Source: UBA1351 sp964627665
GTDB taxonomy: Bacteria > Bacillota > Clostridia > Lachnospirales > Vallitaleaceae
Assembly (NCBI GenBank): GCA_964627665.1
Contig: CAZVKG010000012.1
Span: 6,250 to 70,249, forward strand
DNA length: 64,000 bases
Reading direction: 5' to 3'
Of the stretch, positions 1 to 7,640 are shown in pieces. The notes beneath the pieces were generated by a model. It was not told the DNA's origin and did not search any database. It worked only from the letters and a program-made list of their open reading frames with translations. The position numbers and the translations under genes are program-made. Within the stretch, counting starts at the first letter, position 1. Each line of letters opens with the position of its first letter.

Positions 1-419
1 TCTTTTTCAGGTTCTATATAACCTGCTGACGTCATTTGTCCCTTGCTGGCCCAAAAGCTATTCCAATTAATAAAAAAATCTTTATAGATTGATTCCTCTC
101 CTCTGTTTAAAAGGTCTTGGAATTGCGGACTTAATACTGAAGCATGATTGAGTATAAAATCAAATTTAAAGGCAATTCCTAGTTCCTTCATTGCATCAAA
201 ATCACTTTTTTTAGCAAGGACTTGATTAAGTTCATAATCAATCACCGAAAATCCCCTGTCAAGATCTGTATTAAAAACACTTGGAAGAATATAAAAAGAC
301 TGAAACGCATCTTTTATTTTGTCATTTTTTAAAAAACGAACAATATAACTTAAATTGCCTCCCATACTGTCCGGATACGCATTGAGCATTGGACCTATGT
401 TAAACTTATAATTATCCAT
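1..419 (-). CDS. Sucrose phosphorylase-like GH13_18 enzyme, N-terminal part (runs off the window)
   Basis: Only the first 139 codons are present. The translation begins MDNYKFNIGPMLNAYPDSMG and continues with a LPSVFNTDLDRGFSVIDYEL stretch and a FDFILNHAS stretch. These match the usual order of the N-terminal barrel of GH13 subfamily 18 phosphorylases: an early YPDSxGGN segment, then D-RGF-IDY, then the FDFMINHIS-like segment. Known members phosphorolyse sucrose, sucrose 6'-phosphate, glucosylglycerol or glucosylglycerate. The specificity loops lie outside the window, so the substrate is open. The start codon overlaps the 3' end of the kinase gene by 8 bases, so the two are probably translationally coupled and work in one pathway. 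The enzyme is predicted to be cytoplasmic because no signal peptide is seen. Confidence 0.75.
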   Translation of the reverse strand, partial: MDNYKFNIGPMLNAYPDSMGGNLSYIVRFLKNDKIKDAFQSFYILPSVFNTDLDRGFSVIDYELNQVLAKKSDFDAMKELGIAFKFDFILNHASVLSPQFQDLLNRGEESIYKDFFINWNSFWASKGQMTSAGYIEPEK

Positions 420-1311
420 GTTCAACCTCCAATAATTCTCCTTGTTTTGTCATGATTATTTTGGCCTTATGTCTTTGAGAATCAAGCAATTCTTGTTCAA
501 TGGCTAAGACCAAGAATGTAAATGCACTATCCGTTTTACCATCTCTATTTCTCTTCTTTCGATGCTCTAAGGTTTCTTCCGGTGTACTATTTAGAAGAAT
601 AGGAATATCCACACCAACTAATTTTTCATTATTACCATGTGTCCATTCAATAATAAGTATTTTTGTAGTTTGAAAATCGACTACGTCATACCAAAATGCT
701 TCTTCTTCTCGACCCATGCGTTTTAAATAGATTGAAGGCTCTCCTTGTTTGAATTTCTGAACAATTGATGACACTTCATGAAAATCAATTTCTTCTTGAG
801 TTCCCAAGTAATTACTAAGCCTTTGTTTTCCATATTTTTGATAAGCTTCAAGCCATCTATACTGTTCAAGTAAGTTAACATCTGAATCTTTTCCTTCTTT
901 TTTAAGCATTTTAATGAGTTCATGTCGTTCAATGGTATATTCACCACTTTCTACAAGGCCTTTAATTCCGGCATCGTAGTATAGTCTTTCTCGTTCATTA
1001 TCATTACGTTTTGGAATCCGATATGGATAATTATCTCCCGATAAAATGTAGCTACCAATACCCATATCATTCAAATCCTTAGCTAATAAAGCGCCAATTT
1101 CAGATTTTCCAACACCGGAACCACCATAAACCGATAGTACAAGTTTATCATTATCATGTCCTTGCACCTGATTTTTATACTTCTTCACAAGGTGTTTAAA
1201 AATCTTTTCTGCTTTTATAACATGGTCTGCATTTATTTGAACTTTATCTCCCGGCATGTCACCGGTTTTTATTTTGCTATAATCTATATTATTTCTTGCC
1301 ACATTCTTCAT
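412..1311 (-). CDS. P-loop kinase-like protein, uridine kinase/APS kinase fold
   Basis: This 299-residue protein carries a clear Walker A motif, GGSGVGKSE, at about residues 63-71. A DNYPYRIPKRND segment follows, where uridine kinase-like enzymes keep an acidic substrate-binding site, and ILIIEWTHGN near residue 220 looks like the strand that ends in a catalytic or Mg-binding acid. It is therefore probably a small-molecule kinase. It sits between a NIF3-like gene and a GH13_18 phosphorylase gene that it overlaps by 8 bases, at the distal end of a sugar ABC operon. By inference it may phosphorylate a sugar, polyol or glycerate released by the phosphorylase. No substrate can be assigned from sequence. 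Automatic pipelines may name it adenylylsulfate kinase, but nothing here indicates sulfate metabolism. Confidence 0.6.
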   Translation of the reverse strand: MKNVARNNIDYSKIKTGDMPGDKVQINADHVIKAEKIFKHLVKKYKNQVQGHDNDKLVLSVYGGSGVGKSEIGALLAKDLNDMGIGSYILSGDNYPYRIPKRNDNERERLYYDAGIKGLVESGEYTIERHELIKMLKKEGKDSDVNLLEQYRWLEAYQKYGKQRLSNYLGTQEEIDFHEVSSIVQKFKQGEPSIYLKRMGREEEAFWYDVVDFQTTKILIIEWTHGNNEKLVGVDIPILLNSTPEETLEHRKKRNRDGKTDSAFTFLVLAIEQELLDSQRHKAKIIMTKQGELLEVEHG

Positions 1312-1322
1312 GCATTTTCTCC

Positions 1323-2129
1323 TTACAAATAGTCAAATGGCTCTTTTGCATCTATAAAAGCCACCGGAACTTCATCAAGCAGATTTTTTAACCAACTTGC
1401 CAAGTACTTCATCCCTGCTTCTTCACTTCGTTCGTGACCCAGTACTAACATTGATTTGTTCATTCCAAAAGATACAGCATCACGTATATAAGGGGTCAAC
1501 GTCCATTCAATAATGTCTCCACATACAACAACATCAAGATTATGCTTTTGCATAAACTGCATTGGCATTTCTTCAACACCTAGTCCTAGGCTTCCACCAC
1601 CAACTAAGATACCCACGTTTTCACAGTTCATTTCCGGATTTCCGACAATTTGAATTGTTTCCATTTCTAACATTACTTTGAAAAACTTCACCAAGTCACG
1701 TAACGTCGTTTTTGGAATTTTATAGACATGAGGAAAAGGTAACTCTTTGACTAGATATTGCCTCCATCCAAGTTCATCCATTAGTCCATCATAAATCATA
1801 TCCGTCGGAGCTGCATGCATATGATCATGAAAACGCCAAATGGTAATATTATTCTTTTCGAGCAGTTCTTTTTTCTTTAAATATACCGGATCTTCATCAA
1901 TCCAATCGAGTCGATCATCTCCTGTGTAATAGGTTGGTTCATGGGTGATAATAAGATTAGCCCCCATATCAATCGTTTGTTCTATAACCTCAACAGTAGC
2001 CATAAATGTCGTTACAATACCAGCCACTTCACTCTCTTCATCACCGGCAATAATTAAATCGCATGTTTTTTCAAATTTAATGCCACCACATTCTTGAATT
2101 ATTTTATCAATAACTTCTTTTACTTTCAC
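1323..2129 (-). CDS. NIF3-like dinuclear metal-centre protein
   Basis: The 268 residues follow the NIF3/YbgI layout. An N-terminal segment ends in IITHEPTYY, a FHDHMHA segment follows near residue 102, and a C-terminal GHERSEEAGMKYL carries the paired His and Glu ligands. NIF3 proteins form hexameric toroids with two metals per subunit and are suggested hydrolases, but their reaction is mostly unknown. Canonical members have ITHHP where this one has THEP, so one histidine ligand is replaced by glutamate. It lies 12 bases from the kinase gene inside a sugar-uptake operon, which is unusual for a family normally found near housekeeping genes. A sugar-specific hydrolase or isomerase role is possible but only inferred from context. 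Confidence 0.7.
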   Translation of the reverse strand: MKVKEVIDKIIQECGGIKFEKTCDLIIAGDEESEVAGIVTTFMATVEVIEQTIDMGANLIITHEPTYYTGDDRLDWIDEDPVYLKKKELLEKNNITIWRFHDHMHAAPTDMIYDGLMDELGWRQYLVKELPFPHVYKIPKTTLRDLVKFFKVMLEMETIQIVGNPEMNCENVGILVGGGSLGLGVEEMPMQFMQKHNLDVVVCGDIIEWTLTPYIRDAVSFGMNKSMLVLGHERSEEAGMKYLASWLKNLLDEVPVAFIDAKEPFDYL

Positions 2130-2147
2130 AATTTCACTCCTTCTTTC

Positions 2148-2531
2148 TCACAAATTATGCTTAAAAACTTTAACTAGAACACCTTTATCCGTTGCTGATA
2201 CCGATGAAGTTAGCTTTGCGTCATTCAAGAATTTTAGCGCCTTACTATCTGTCACAACCATAGGAATTAAATTCTCCGGCCTTCCTTCATTCTGAATAAA
2301 TATCTTGCACGCTTGTCCCTCTAAATCATAACCGGATAACATGTATCTTGCAGACAAGATCAGCTTTTTATCATGAATAAACTGTGTATCCGTGCCAATA
2401 ACTTCAATTTCTCCATGAAAATAATGACTTTTTGCTTGGCCTACAAATGTTACCATGTTTACTTTTTTGTCTTGATAGGCTACTGCTGTCTCTTCTTTTA
2501 TAATGACATCTATCTCTAATATTAATTCCAT
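2148..2531 (-). CDS. DUF3237-like small protein
   Basis: The product is about 127 residues with no signal peptide and is rich in beta-strand patterns. The stretch LILSARYMLSGYDLEG followed by CKIFIQNEGR resembles the DUF3237 core, in which DARYxLxxDDGxxIYVxNxG is typical. DUF3237 is a small beta-barrel family of unknown activity. The ATG at 2531 is preferred over a GTG at 2537 because AAAGGATAG at the end of the permease gene is then spaced correctly. The gene is tightly packed between the permease and the NIF3-like gene, so it is co-transcribed with sugar uptake. It may bind or process the imported sugar derivative, but that is inference. Confidence 0.5.
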   Translation of the reverse strand: MELILEIDVIIKEETAVAYQDKKVNMVTFVGQAKSHYFHGEIEVIGTDTQFIHDKKLILSARYMLSGYDLEGQACKIFIQNEGRPENLIPMVVTDSKALKFLNDAKLTSSVSATDKGVLVKVFKHNL

Positions 2532-2536
2532 TTTCA

Positions 2537-3418
2537 CTATCCTTTCACAGCACCAACAACGACACCCTTAATAAAATGTTTTTGTACAAAAGGATAAATG
2601 ATCATTATTGGTAATATACCAATAACTGCCATTGCCATTCTCACAGAAGTTCCCGGCAAATCAACATTTCCTGTACCCAGAAAACTCGATGACCCGGATT
2701 TTAAAAATTGTATATTATTCATGATTTTAATCAGTAAATTTTGAATACCATAGTAATCCGGATTAGTGATGTAATATAAGCCATTCACCCAATCATTCCA
2801 ATAGATTAAGGCTGTAAATAAACTAATCGTTGCAACTGTTGGAACGGATAGTGGAAATACAATTTTCCAAAAGATTTTCATCTCACTAGCTCCATCAATC
2901 TGTGCGGATTCAATAATTGAATCCGGAATATTATTCAAATAGTAATTCCTTACTAAAAAGACATTAAATGCAGTCACAAAATAATTTGGAAAGATTAATG
3001 CCCAAATCGTATTCTTTATATGGAAGAAATTACTCCACATAATATAAGATGACACGATTCCTCCATTAAATAACATTGTAAAAAAGACAAAAAAGGCTAA
3101 AATATTTCTATATTTAAAACTTTTTCTTGACATAGGATAGGCCAACATTGCTGTTATCAGAACACTACCAAGGGTTCCAAAAAGAGTTACTATAATTGTA
3201 ATTCCATACGCTCGCCCTATAATTCGACCTTGCTTTAACATGTAGTAATATGCATCCAAACTAAGTTCTTTGGGTAAAAAGGAATATCCATTAGCAATAA
3301 GCGCTTTTTCAGACGTAAAGGATGCGATAATAATCAACAATATAGGCAGTAAAGTAATTGTGGATATAATGGTTAATGATATACTCGATATAATTTTCAT
3401 TTTTTTTTCATCTGTCAT
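2537..3418 (-). CDS. Sugar ABC transporter permease, LplC/YtcP type
   Basis: This is a polytopic inner-membrane subunit of about 293 residues with six predicted helices. It carries the permease-ATPase coupling loop of the CUT1 family (ESAQIDGASEMKIFWKIVFP) and ends in VVGAVKG, typical of LplC-like subunits that partner LplB for oligosaccharide or uronate import. The ATG at 3418 is chosen because AGGAGG lies nine bases upstream; an earlier in-frame start at 3451 would overlap the upstream permease. It pairs with the permease at 3432-4379 and the lipoprotein at 4390-5946. No ATPase gene is present, which is normal for these systems because they share an MsmK-like ATPase encoded elsewhere. Confidence 0.88.
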   Translation of the reverse strand: MTDEKKMKIISSISLTIISTITLLPILLIIIASFTSEKALIANGYSFLPKELSLDAYYYMLKQGRIIGRAYGITIIVTLFGTLGSVLITAMLAYPMSRKSFKYRNILAFFVFFTMLFNGGIVSSYIMWSNFFHIKNTIWALIFPNYFVTAFNVFLVRNYYLNNIPDSIIESAQIDGASEMKIFWKIVFPLSVPTVATISLFTALIYWNDWVNGLYYITNPDYYGIQNLLIKIMNNIQFLKSGSSSFLGTGNVDLPGTSVRMAMAVIGILPIMIIYPFVQKHFIKGVVVGAVKG

Positions 3419-3431
3419 AATTCCTATCCTC

Positions 3432-4379
3432 CTAGAATAACGCATTTTCATTATTCACTTTACGCACAATAGCATTCGCTGTTATAACCACAATAAATCC
3501 AACAAGAGATTGATATAATCCTGCTGCTGCTGACATTCCAACATCATTCAATTCCATTAATCCACGATATACATAGGTATCAATGGTTTGCGTCGTTTCA
3601 AATATTGCTCCTGAATTCATTGGGACTTGATAAAACAAGCCAAAGTCCGAATAAAAAATCCTTCCGACGGCCATTAATGATAAAATCACAATCGTTGGTT
3701 TTAACATGGGCAATGTTATACTTTTGATTTGTACCCATTTACTAGCGCCATCAATTTGAGCCGCTTCATAAATTCCTTGGTCAATTCCAGCAATGCTCGC
3801 CATATAAATAATACTGTGAAACCCCATCATTTTCCATAAGTATACAAGCGTCAAAATCACCGGCCAATACTTAGCTTCTGAATACCAGGCTACTTTTTCT
3901 AAACCAAATAATTCAATAACTGTATTATTAATAAATCCTGTGTCTGAATTTAAAAATGCAAACCCAATAAAGCCGACGACAACCCAGGAAAATAAATTGG
4001 GTAATAATAGTGAAGATTGAAAGAATTTCACACGTTTACTGGATCCTAGCTCATGCATAAGTATAGCTAAAGAAATAGCAACTATTGTACCTAGTACAAT
4101 GAATGTCAGGTTATATAACAATGTATTTCTTATAATCATAAAGGCATCTTGTTTAAACAAATATTCAAAGTTCTTAAGACCATTCCATGGGCTTTTAAAC
4201 ACACCATCAATATAGTTATAATCTTTAAAGGCCAAGAAAACACCAAACATGGGCAAATAATTATTGATTAACAAATATATAATACCTGGCAAGGCTATAA
4301 CTAGAAGGGAACTGGTGTTGGCCAGTTCCTTTCTTTTTTTTATCCTCTCTTTTTTGGTTCTCTCGTTCTTATTTATCAT
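3432..4379 (-). CDS. Sugar ABC transporter permease, LplB type
   Basis: About 315 residues with a charged N terminus followed by six hydrophobic helices. The coupling-loop motif EAAQIDGASKWVQIKSITLP is present, and the FGVFLAFKDYNY segment after the first helix is typical of LplB-family permeases. It forms the membrane channel with the LplC-type gene downstream and receives sugar from the lipoprotein encoded upstream. The start is uncertain: ATG at 4379 is used here, but a TTG at 4388 lies closer to the AAGGA ribosome-binding site inside the upstream gene. The two options differ by three residues. Codon use matches its neighbours. Confidence 0.88.
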   Translation of the reverse strand: MINKNERTKKERIKKRKELANTSSLLVIALPGIIYLLINNYLPMFGVFLAFKDYNYIDGVFKSPWNGLKNFEYLFKQDAFMIIRNTLLYNLTFIVLGTIVAISLAILMHELGSSKRVKFFQSSLLLPNLFSWVVVGFIGFAFLNSDTGFINNTVIELFGLEKVAWYSEAKYWPVILTLVYLWKMMGFHSIIYMASIAGIDQGIYEAAQIDGASKWVQIKSITLPMLKPTIVILSLMAVGRIFYSDFGLFYQVPMNSGAIFETTQTIDTYVYRGLMELNDVGMSAAAGLYQSLVGFIVVITANAIVRKVNNENALF

Positions 4380-4389
4380 AATTATCAAC

Positions 4390-5946
4390 TCATTCCTTAT
4401 TTTCTAACCATTGGTCTAGCTGTCCTTGTTTTTCTGCAATTATTGCATTCATTCCTGCAGAATCCAACTTTTCAATAAAATCCGGAACCGCTGTGACTGG
4501 GTCTACTGAACCTGTTGATATAACTGCAAGATATTGGTTAATAACATTACTTACTGCGGTATACTCAGTCTTTACTGCACTCGAATCAAAGGTGAATCCC
4601 ATTGCCGGTGATTTCTTTGCAATTTGATTTTGCTCTTGCTCCCAAGCTAGTGATTCTTCATTTGTACCTTGTGACGGGTGCATGATAAAGAAGTTACCTA
4701 AAGTTCCAACACTTATCTGCGCTGTATAAGGAACTGTTGTCGCGTCTTCACCTTCTGGGTATAAGGCTTGACCATTTTCATCTAATACATAGTCTCTACC
4801 TTCAATTCCATAAATCAACAGATTGACAACATCAGGATCTGTAAATGTTAAATTCAAAAATTTAACTGCTGCTTCCGGAACATCACTCATTGATGAAACC
4901 ATCCATGTTAAAGCACTGATTGACGATGTATCCAAATAAGCTTCTCCAATTCTTTTGGCACCAACTTTTGTGCCCATTTGTGATGATAATGACGCAGCCG
5001 TATCTTCTTCAGGGTAGCTATATGATGCTATATAACAAAAACTATTATTACTAGCCATAAGCTCTTGAGCTGTACTCGTTGTCGTTGCGGCATCCTGTAA
5101 AATTAAATTTTCTTGATACCATTGTCTTGCTAATCCAGCTTTTTCCATGAACTCCGGCAAGGCATAAAAATCAACAACTGTTAAGCTGTCACCTTGTAAA
5201 ACACCTTTTGGTGAAAGATAGTCATCGGATAAAAAATCAATCTCTTCTACTGTTCGATAGATTCCTGAATCTCCAGGGCTCACAGGTACAAGAGGTGTCA
5301 TATCCGGATAAGCATCTTTGACCGTTCTAAGAACATCCGTCAAATCTTCAATACTTTTTACCTGTGACATATCTAAATTTAATTCATCTGCAATTTCTTG
5401 TTTGTAGATTACCATGGGAGTCAAAGCATACGGCTTATATGTAGGAATACCATAAAGACTACCTTCTTTTGTTACAGCCGCAAGAATCTCTTCACCAATA
5501 AGTTCTTTTGTTTCCACAGCGTATTGATCAACAAGCTCTGTTATATCATAGGCCATTTTTGCAGATACGCTCGTATTAAAATCACCTAAAGATTCAAAAA
5601 TATCAATTTGTTCTCCACCCTGAAGGGCAAGGCTTACTTTTTGTCCATATTCTGTAATATTGATTGGCATCAGTTCAACTTCAACACCAATCCTTTCGCG
5701 TGTAATTTTATTAATTTCTTCTTCAACAGAGCTTAATGCATCATTACTTGGGATATTGTTAAATGTCGCATATGAATAGACCACCGTTTCATACGATTCC
5801 CCTTTATTACTTGAATCTTTATTATCTGTTTCTGAATTCGTTGATGAATCATTTGTATTATTGCCTGTACTGGCACCCCCACCACATCCAACAATACTCA
5901 TCATCATAGATAATATTACTGTCATTAAAACTATTTTTTTTACCAT
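4390..5946 (-). CDS. Extracellular sugar-binding lipoprotein (LplA-like)
   Basis: The 518-residue product starts with a lysine-led hydrophobic signal peptide ending at a lipobox, SIVGC, with Cys21 as the probable lipidation site. A Gly/Ser/Asn-rich linker follows, then a type 1 solute-binding fold with a GGEQIDIFESL segment typical of family 1 oligosaccharide-binding proteins. AAGGAGG precedes the ATG at a good distance. It is the first gene of the operon that continues with two permeases and the DUF3237, NIF3, kinase and GH13_18 genes. The protein is expected on the outer face of the membrane. The ligand is unknown; the downstream phosphorylase suggests a glucoside. Confidence 0.88.
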   Translation of the reverse strand: MVKKIVLMTVILSMMMSIVGCGGGASTGNNTNDSSTNSETDNKDSSNKGESYETVVYSYATFNNIPSNDALSSVEEEINKITRERIGVEVELMPINITEYGQKVSLALQGGEQIDIFESLGDFNTSVSAKMAYDITELVDQYAVETKELIGEEILAAVTKEGSLYGIPTYKPYALTPMVIYKQEIADELNLDMSQVKSIEDLTDVLRTVKDAYPDMTPLVPVSPGDSGIYRTVEEIDFLSDDYLSPKGVLQGDSLTVVDFYALPEFMEKAGLARQWYQENLILQDAATTTSTAQELMASNNSFCYIASYSYPEEDTAASLSSQMGTKVGAKRIGEAYLDTSSISALTWMVSSMSDVPEAAVKFLNLTFTDPDVVNLLIYGIEGRDYVLDENGQALYPEGEDATTVPYTAQISVGTLGNFFIMHPSQGTNEESLAWEQEQNQIAKKSPAMGFTFDSSAVKTEYTAVSNVINQYLAVISTGSVDPVTAVPDFIEKLDSAGMNAIIAEKQGQLDQWLENKE

Positions 5947-6044
5947 TTCTAAATCCTCCTTTTATTTGATACTCTAATTCTAGCAAGTTTTATTCTTATA
6001 TTCTTTCATAAATAAGTCCTCTATTTTAAAATTTAAGCTTTACT

Positions 6045-6074
6045 TAATAAAGAAAAAGCTCATTACTGAGCTTT
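6045..6074 (-). terminator. Intrinsic terminator overlapping the stop codon of the YesN-type regulator
   Basis: Read on the minus strand, AAAGCTCA and TGAGCTTT form a perfect 8-bp stem with a four-base loop (GTAA) that contains most of the TAA stop codon at 6063-6065. A TTTTTCTTT tract follows. This should end the kinase-regulator transcript before the sugar-binding lipoprotein gene, which then needs its own promoter in 5947-6044. Confidence 0.75.
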
Positions 6075-7640
6075 ATATTGTTTTGGGGATTGCCCCGTGT
6101 ACTTTTTAAACATTGTCGAAAAATATGAAAAGCTATTAAATCCGACACGCTCTGATATCTCACTAACCTTAAGTTCATTCGATAATAAAAGTTCTTTCGC
6201 TTTTTCAACTCGATAATAGTTGATATAATCGTTCAAAGCTACTCCTGATTTTTTCTTATATACCTTTGCTAAATATTCCGGCGTTAAAAAGAAAACTTCT
6301 GCCAAAAGATTGCGATCAATATTCTCGGGATAATGTTGTTCTATAAAATAATTGATTTTATCCACAATTGTCATGGATTGTTGCGCTTCCTCCACAAAAG
6401 TATAGGTTTGTTCGAGTAAATAGTTAATCCACCTTGTCATATCAATCATGGATATCGTAGCATTATCTGATAATCTTACTGACAAATCATCTTGAAACAA
6501 CTTGGTTGCCAAAACACCATTTTGCTTCAAATAACTATAGACCGTTTGCATAATCTCTTGTTTGATTAAATATAAGGATCGTACATTCATCTCACCACAA
6601 TTGACTAAATCATTAAATATCTTTTTTATATAAAAAAGAAATCTTGCTTTATCTTTTTTTTCTATAAGAAGACTTAATTGTTCTACATCTAATATTTGAA
6701 TACGTTTATCAGAGGACATTTTCACAGATTTTTCATGAAAAATCTTACCGTAACTCACTACATTATATTCAAACAAATCAAAAATTCTATCTTTTGCACT
6801 GGCCAACTGATGAATTTCATATTGATGACTAATGCAACATGTTAAATCTGATGTAAAATATAGTTCACATATTTCTTGAAGTTTTTTACATCTACTTTCT
6901 AATTCCTTAGGCTCAACATCAACACACACAGATACAAAATTTAAGGATTCTGCCAAACTATACTTAACCACACTTTGGTTTTCAACAAAATCCGTTAATA
7001 TTTCTGAATGAAATCCTTCTAACATAAACTCAAGGACATCTTTATCATAACGTTCAAAGTCCTTATCCATATGAGTTATTCGAGTACAAATAATGCAAAC
7101 TTTCTTTTCACTCTCTATCGGTAGGTTTCTTTTTTTAATTTCTTCCTTTAACAGAGTCTTATCCAATGTTCCACCTTCAAGAACAAGCTTCCAAAATTCT
7201 AATTTGACAAGTCGCTCATTTTTTTGCATCCAAGCCCCATATTCACTTTTTTGGATTATAGAACGTCTTTGCTTTAAATTAACAATCACTTTTTTTATAT
7301 TGAGTTCTAGAACATCGAATTCAATAGGCTTCGTAAGATAGGCTGCTGCTTGATAACTTATCGCATTTTTAGCAAATGAAAAATCTTCATGACAAGTCAA
7401 TAAAATAAACTCAGCATCGTATTTTTGTTCACGAATCCATTTCAAAAAATCTAATCCGCTTTCCTGTGGCATTTCAATATCGCTTACAATAATGTCAATG
7501 GGATTTTCCGAAACTATTTGTTTTGCACTTTTCACATTATATGCATAAAAAACCTCTTGAACGCCTATTTTTTCCCATTGTATTGAGTCTCTTATGACAT
7601 CAATAATGGTCATATCATCATCTACAATTAAAGCCTTCAT
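6063..7640 (-). CDS. AraC-type response regulator (YesN family)
   Basis: The 525-residue regulator has an N-terminal receiver domain with the acidic pocket IVDDD and the phospho-acceptor Asp54 in IVSDIEMP. A long linker without recognised motifs follows, and residues of about 425-525 form a two-helix-turn-helix AraC domain ending in GFNSFSYFSTMFKKYTGQSP. Such regulators are phosphorylated by a YesM-type kinase and activate sugar-transport operons. The gene overlaps the upstream kinase gene by 4 bases (ATGA). Its likely target is the binding-protein operon at 1-5946 directly downstream, although it could also act on the second ABC operon. Its terminator overlaps its own stop codon. Confidence 0.9.
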   Translation of the reverse strand: MKALIVDDDMTIIDVIRDSIQWEKIGVQEVFYAYNVKSAKQIVSENPIDIIVSDIEMPQESGLDFLKWIREQKYDAEFILLTCHEDFSFAKNAISYQAAAYLTKPIEFDVLELNIKKVIVNLKQRRSIIQKSEYGAWMQKNERLVKLEFWKLVLEGGTLDKTLLKEEIKKRNLPIESEKKVCIICTRITHMDKDFERYDKDVLEFMLEGFHSEILTDFVENQSVVKYSLAESLNFVSVCVDVEPKELESRCKKLQEICELYFTSDLTCCISHQYEIHQLASAKDRIFDLFEYNVVSYGKIFHEKSVKMSSDKRIQILDVEQLSLLIEKKDKARFLFYIKKIFNDLVNCGEMNVRSLYLIKQEIMQTVYSYLKQNGVLATKLFQDDLSVRLSDNATISMIDMTRWINYLLEQTYTFVEEAQQSMTIVDKINYFIEQHYPENIDRNLLAEVFFLTPEYLAKVYKKKSGVALNDYINYYRVEKAKELLLSNELKVSEISERVGFNSFSYFSTMFKKYTGQSPKQYKAQ

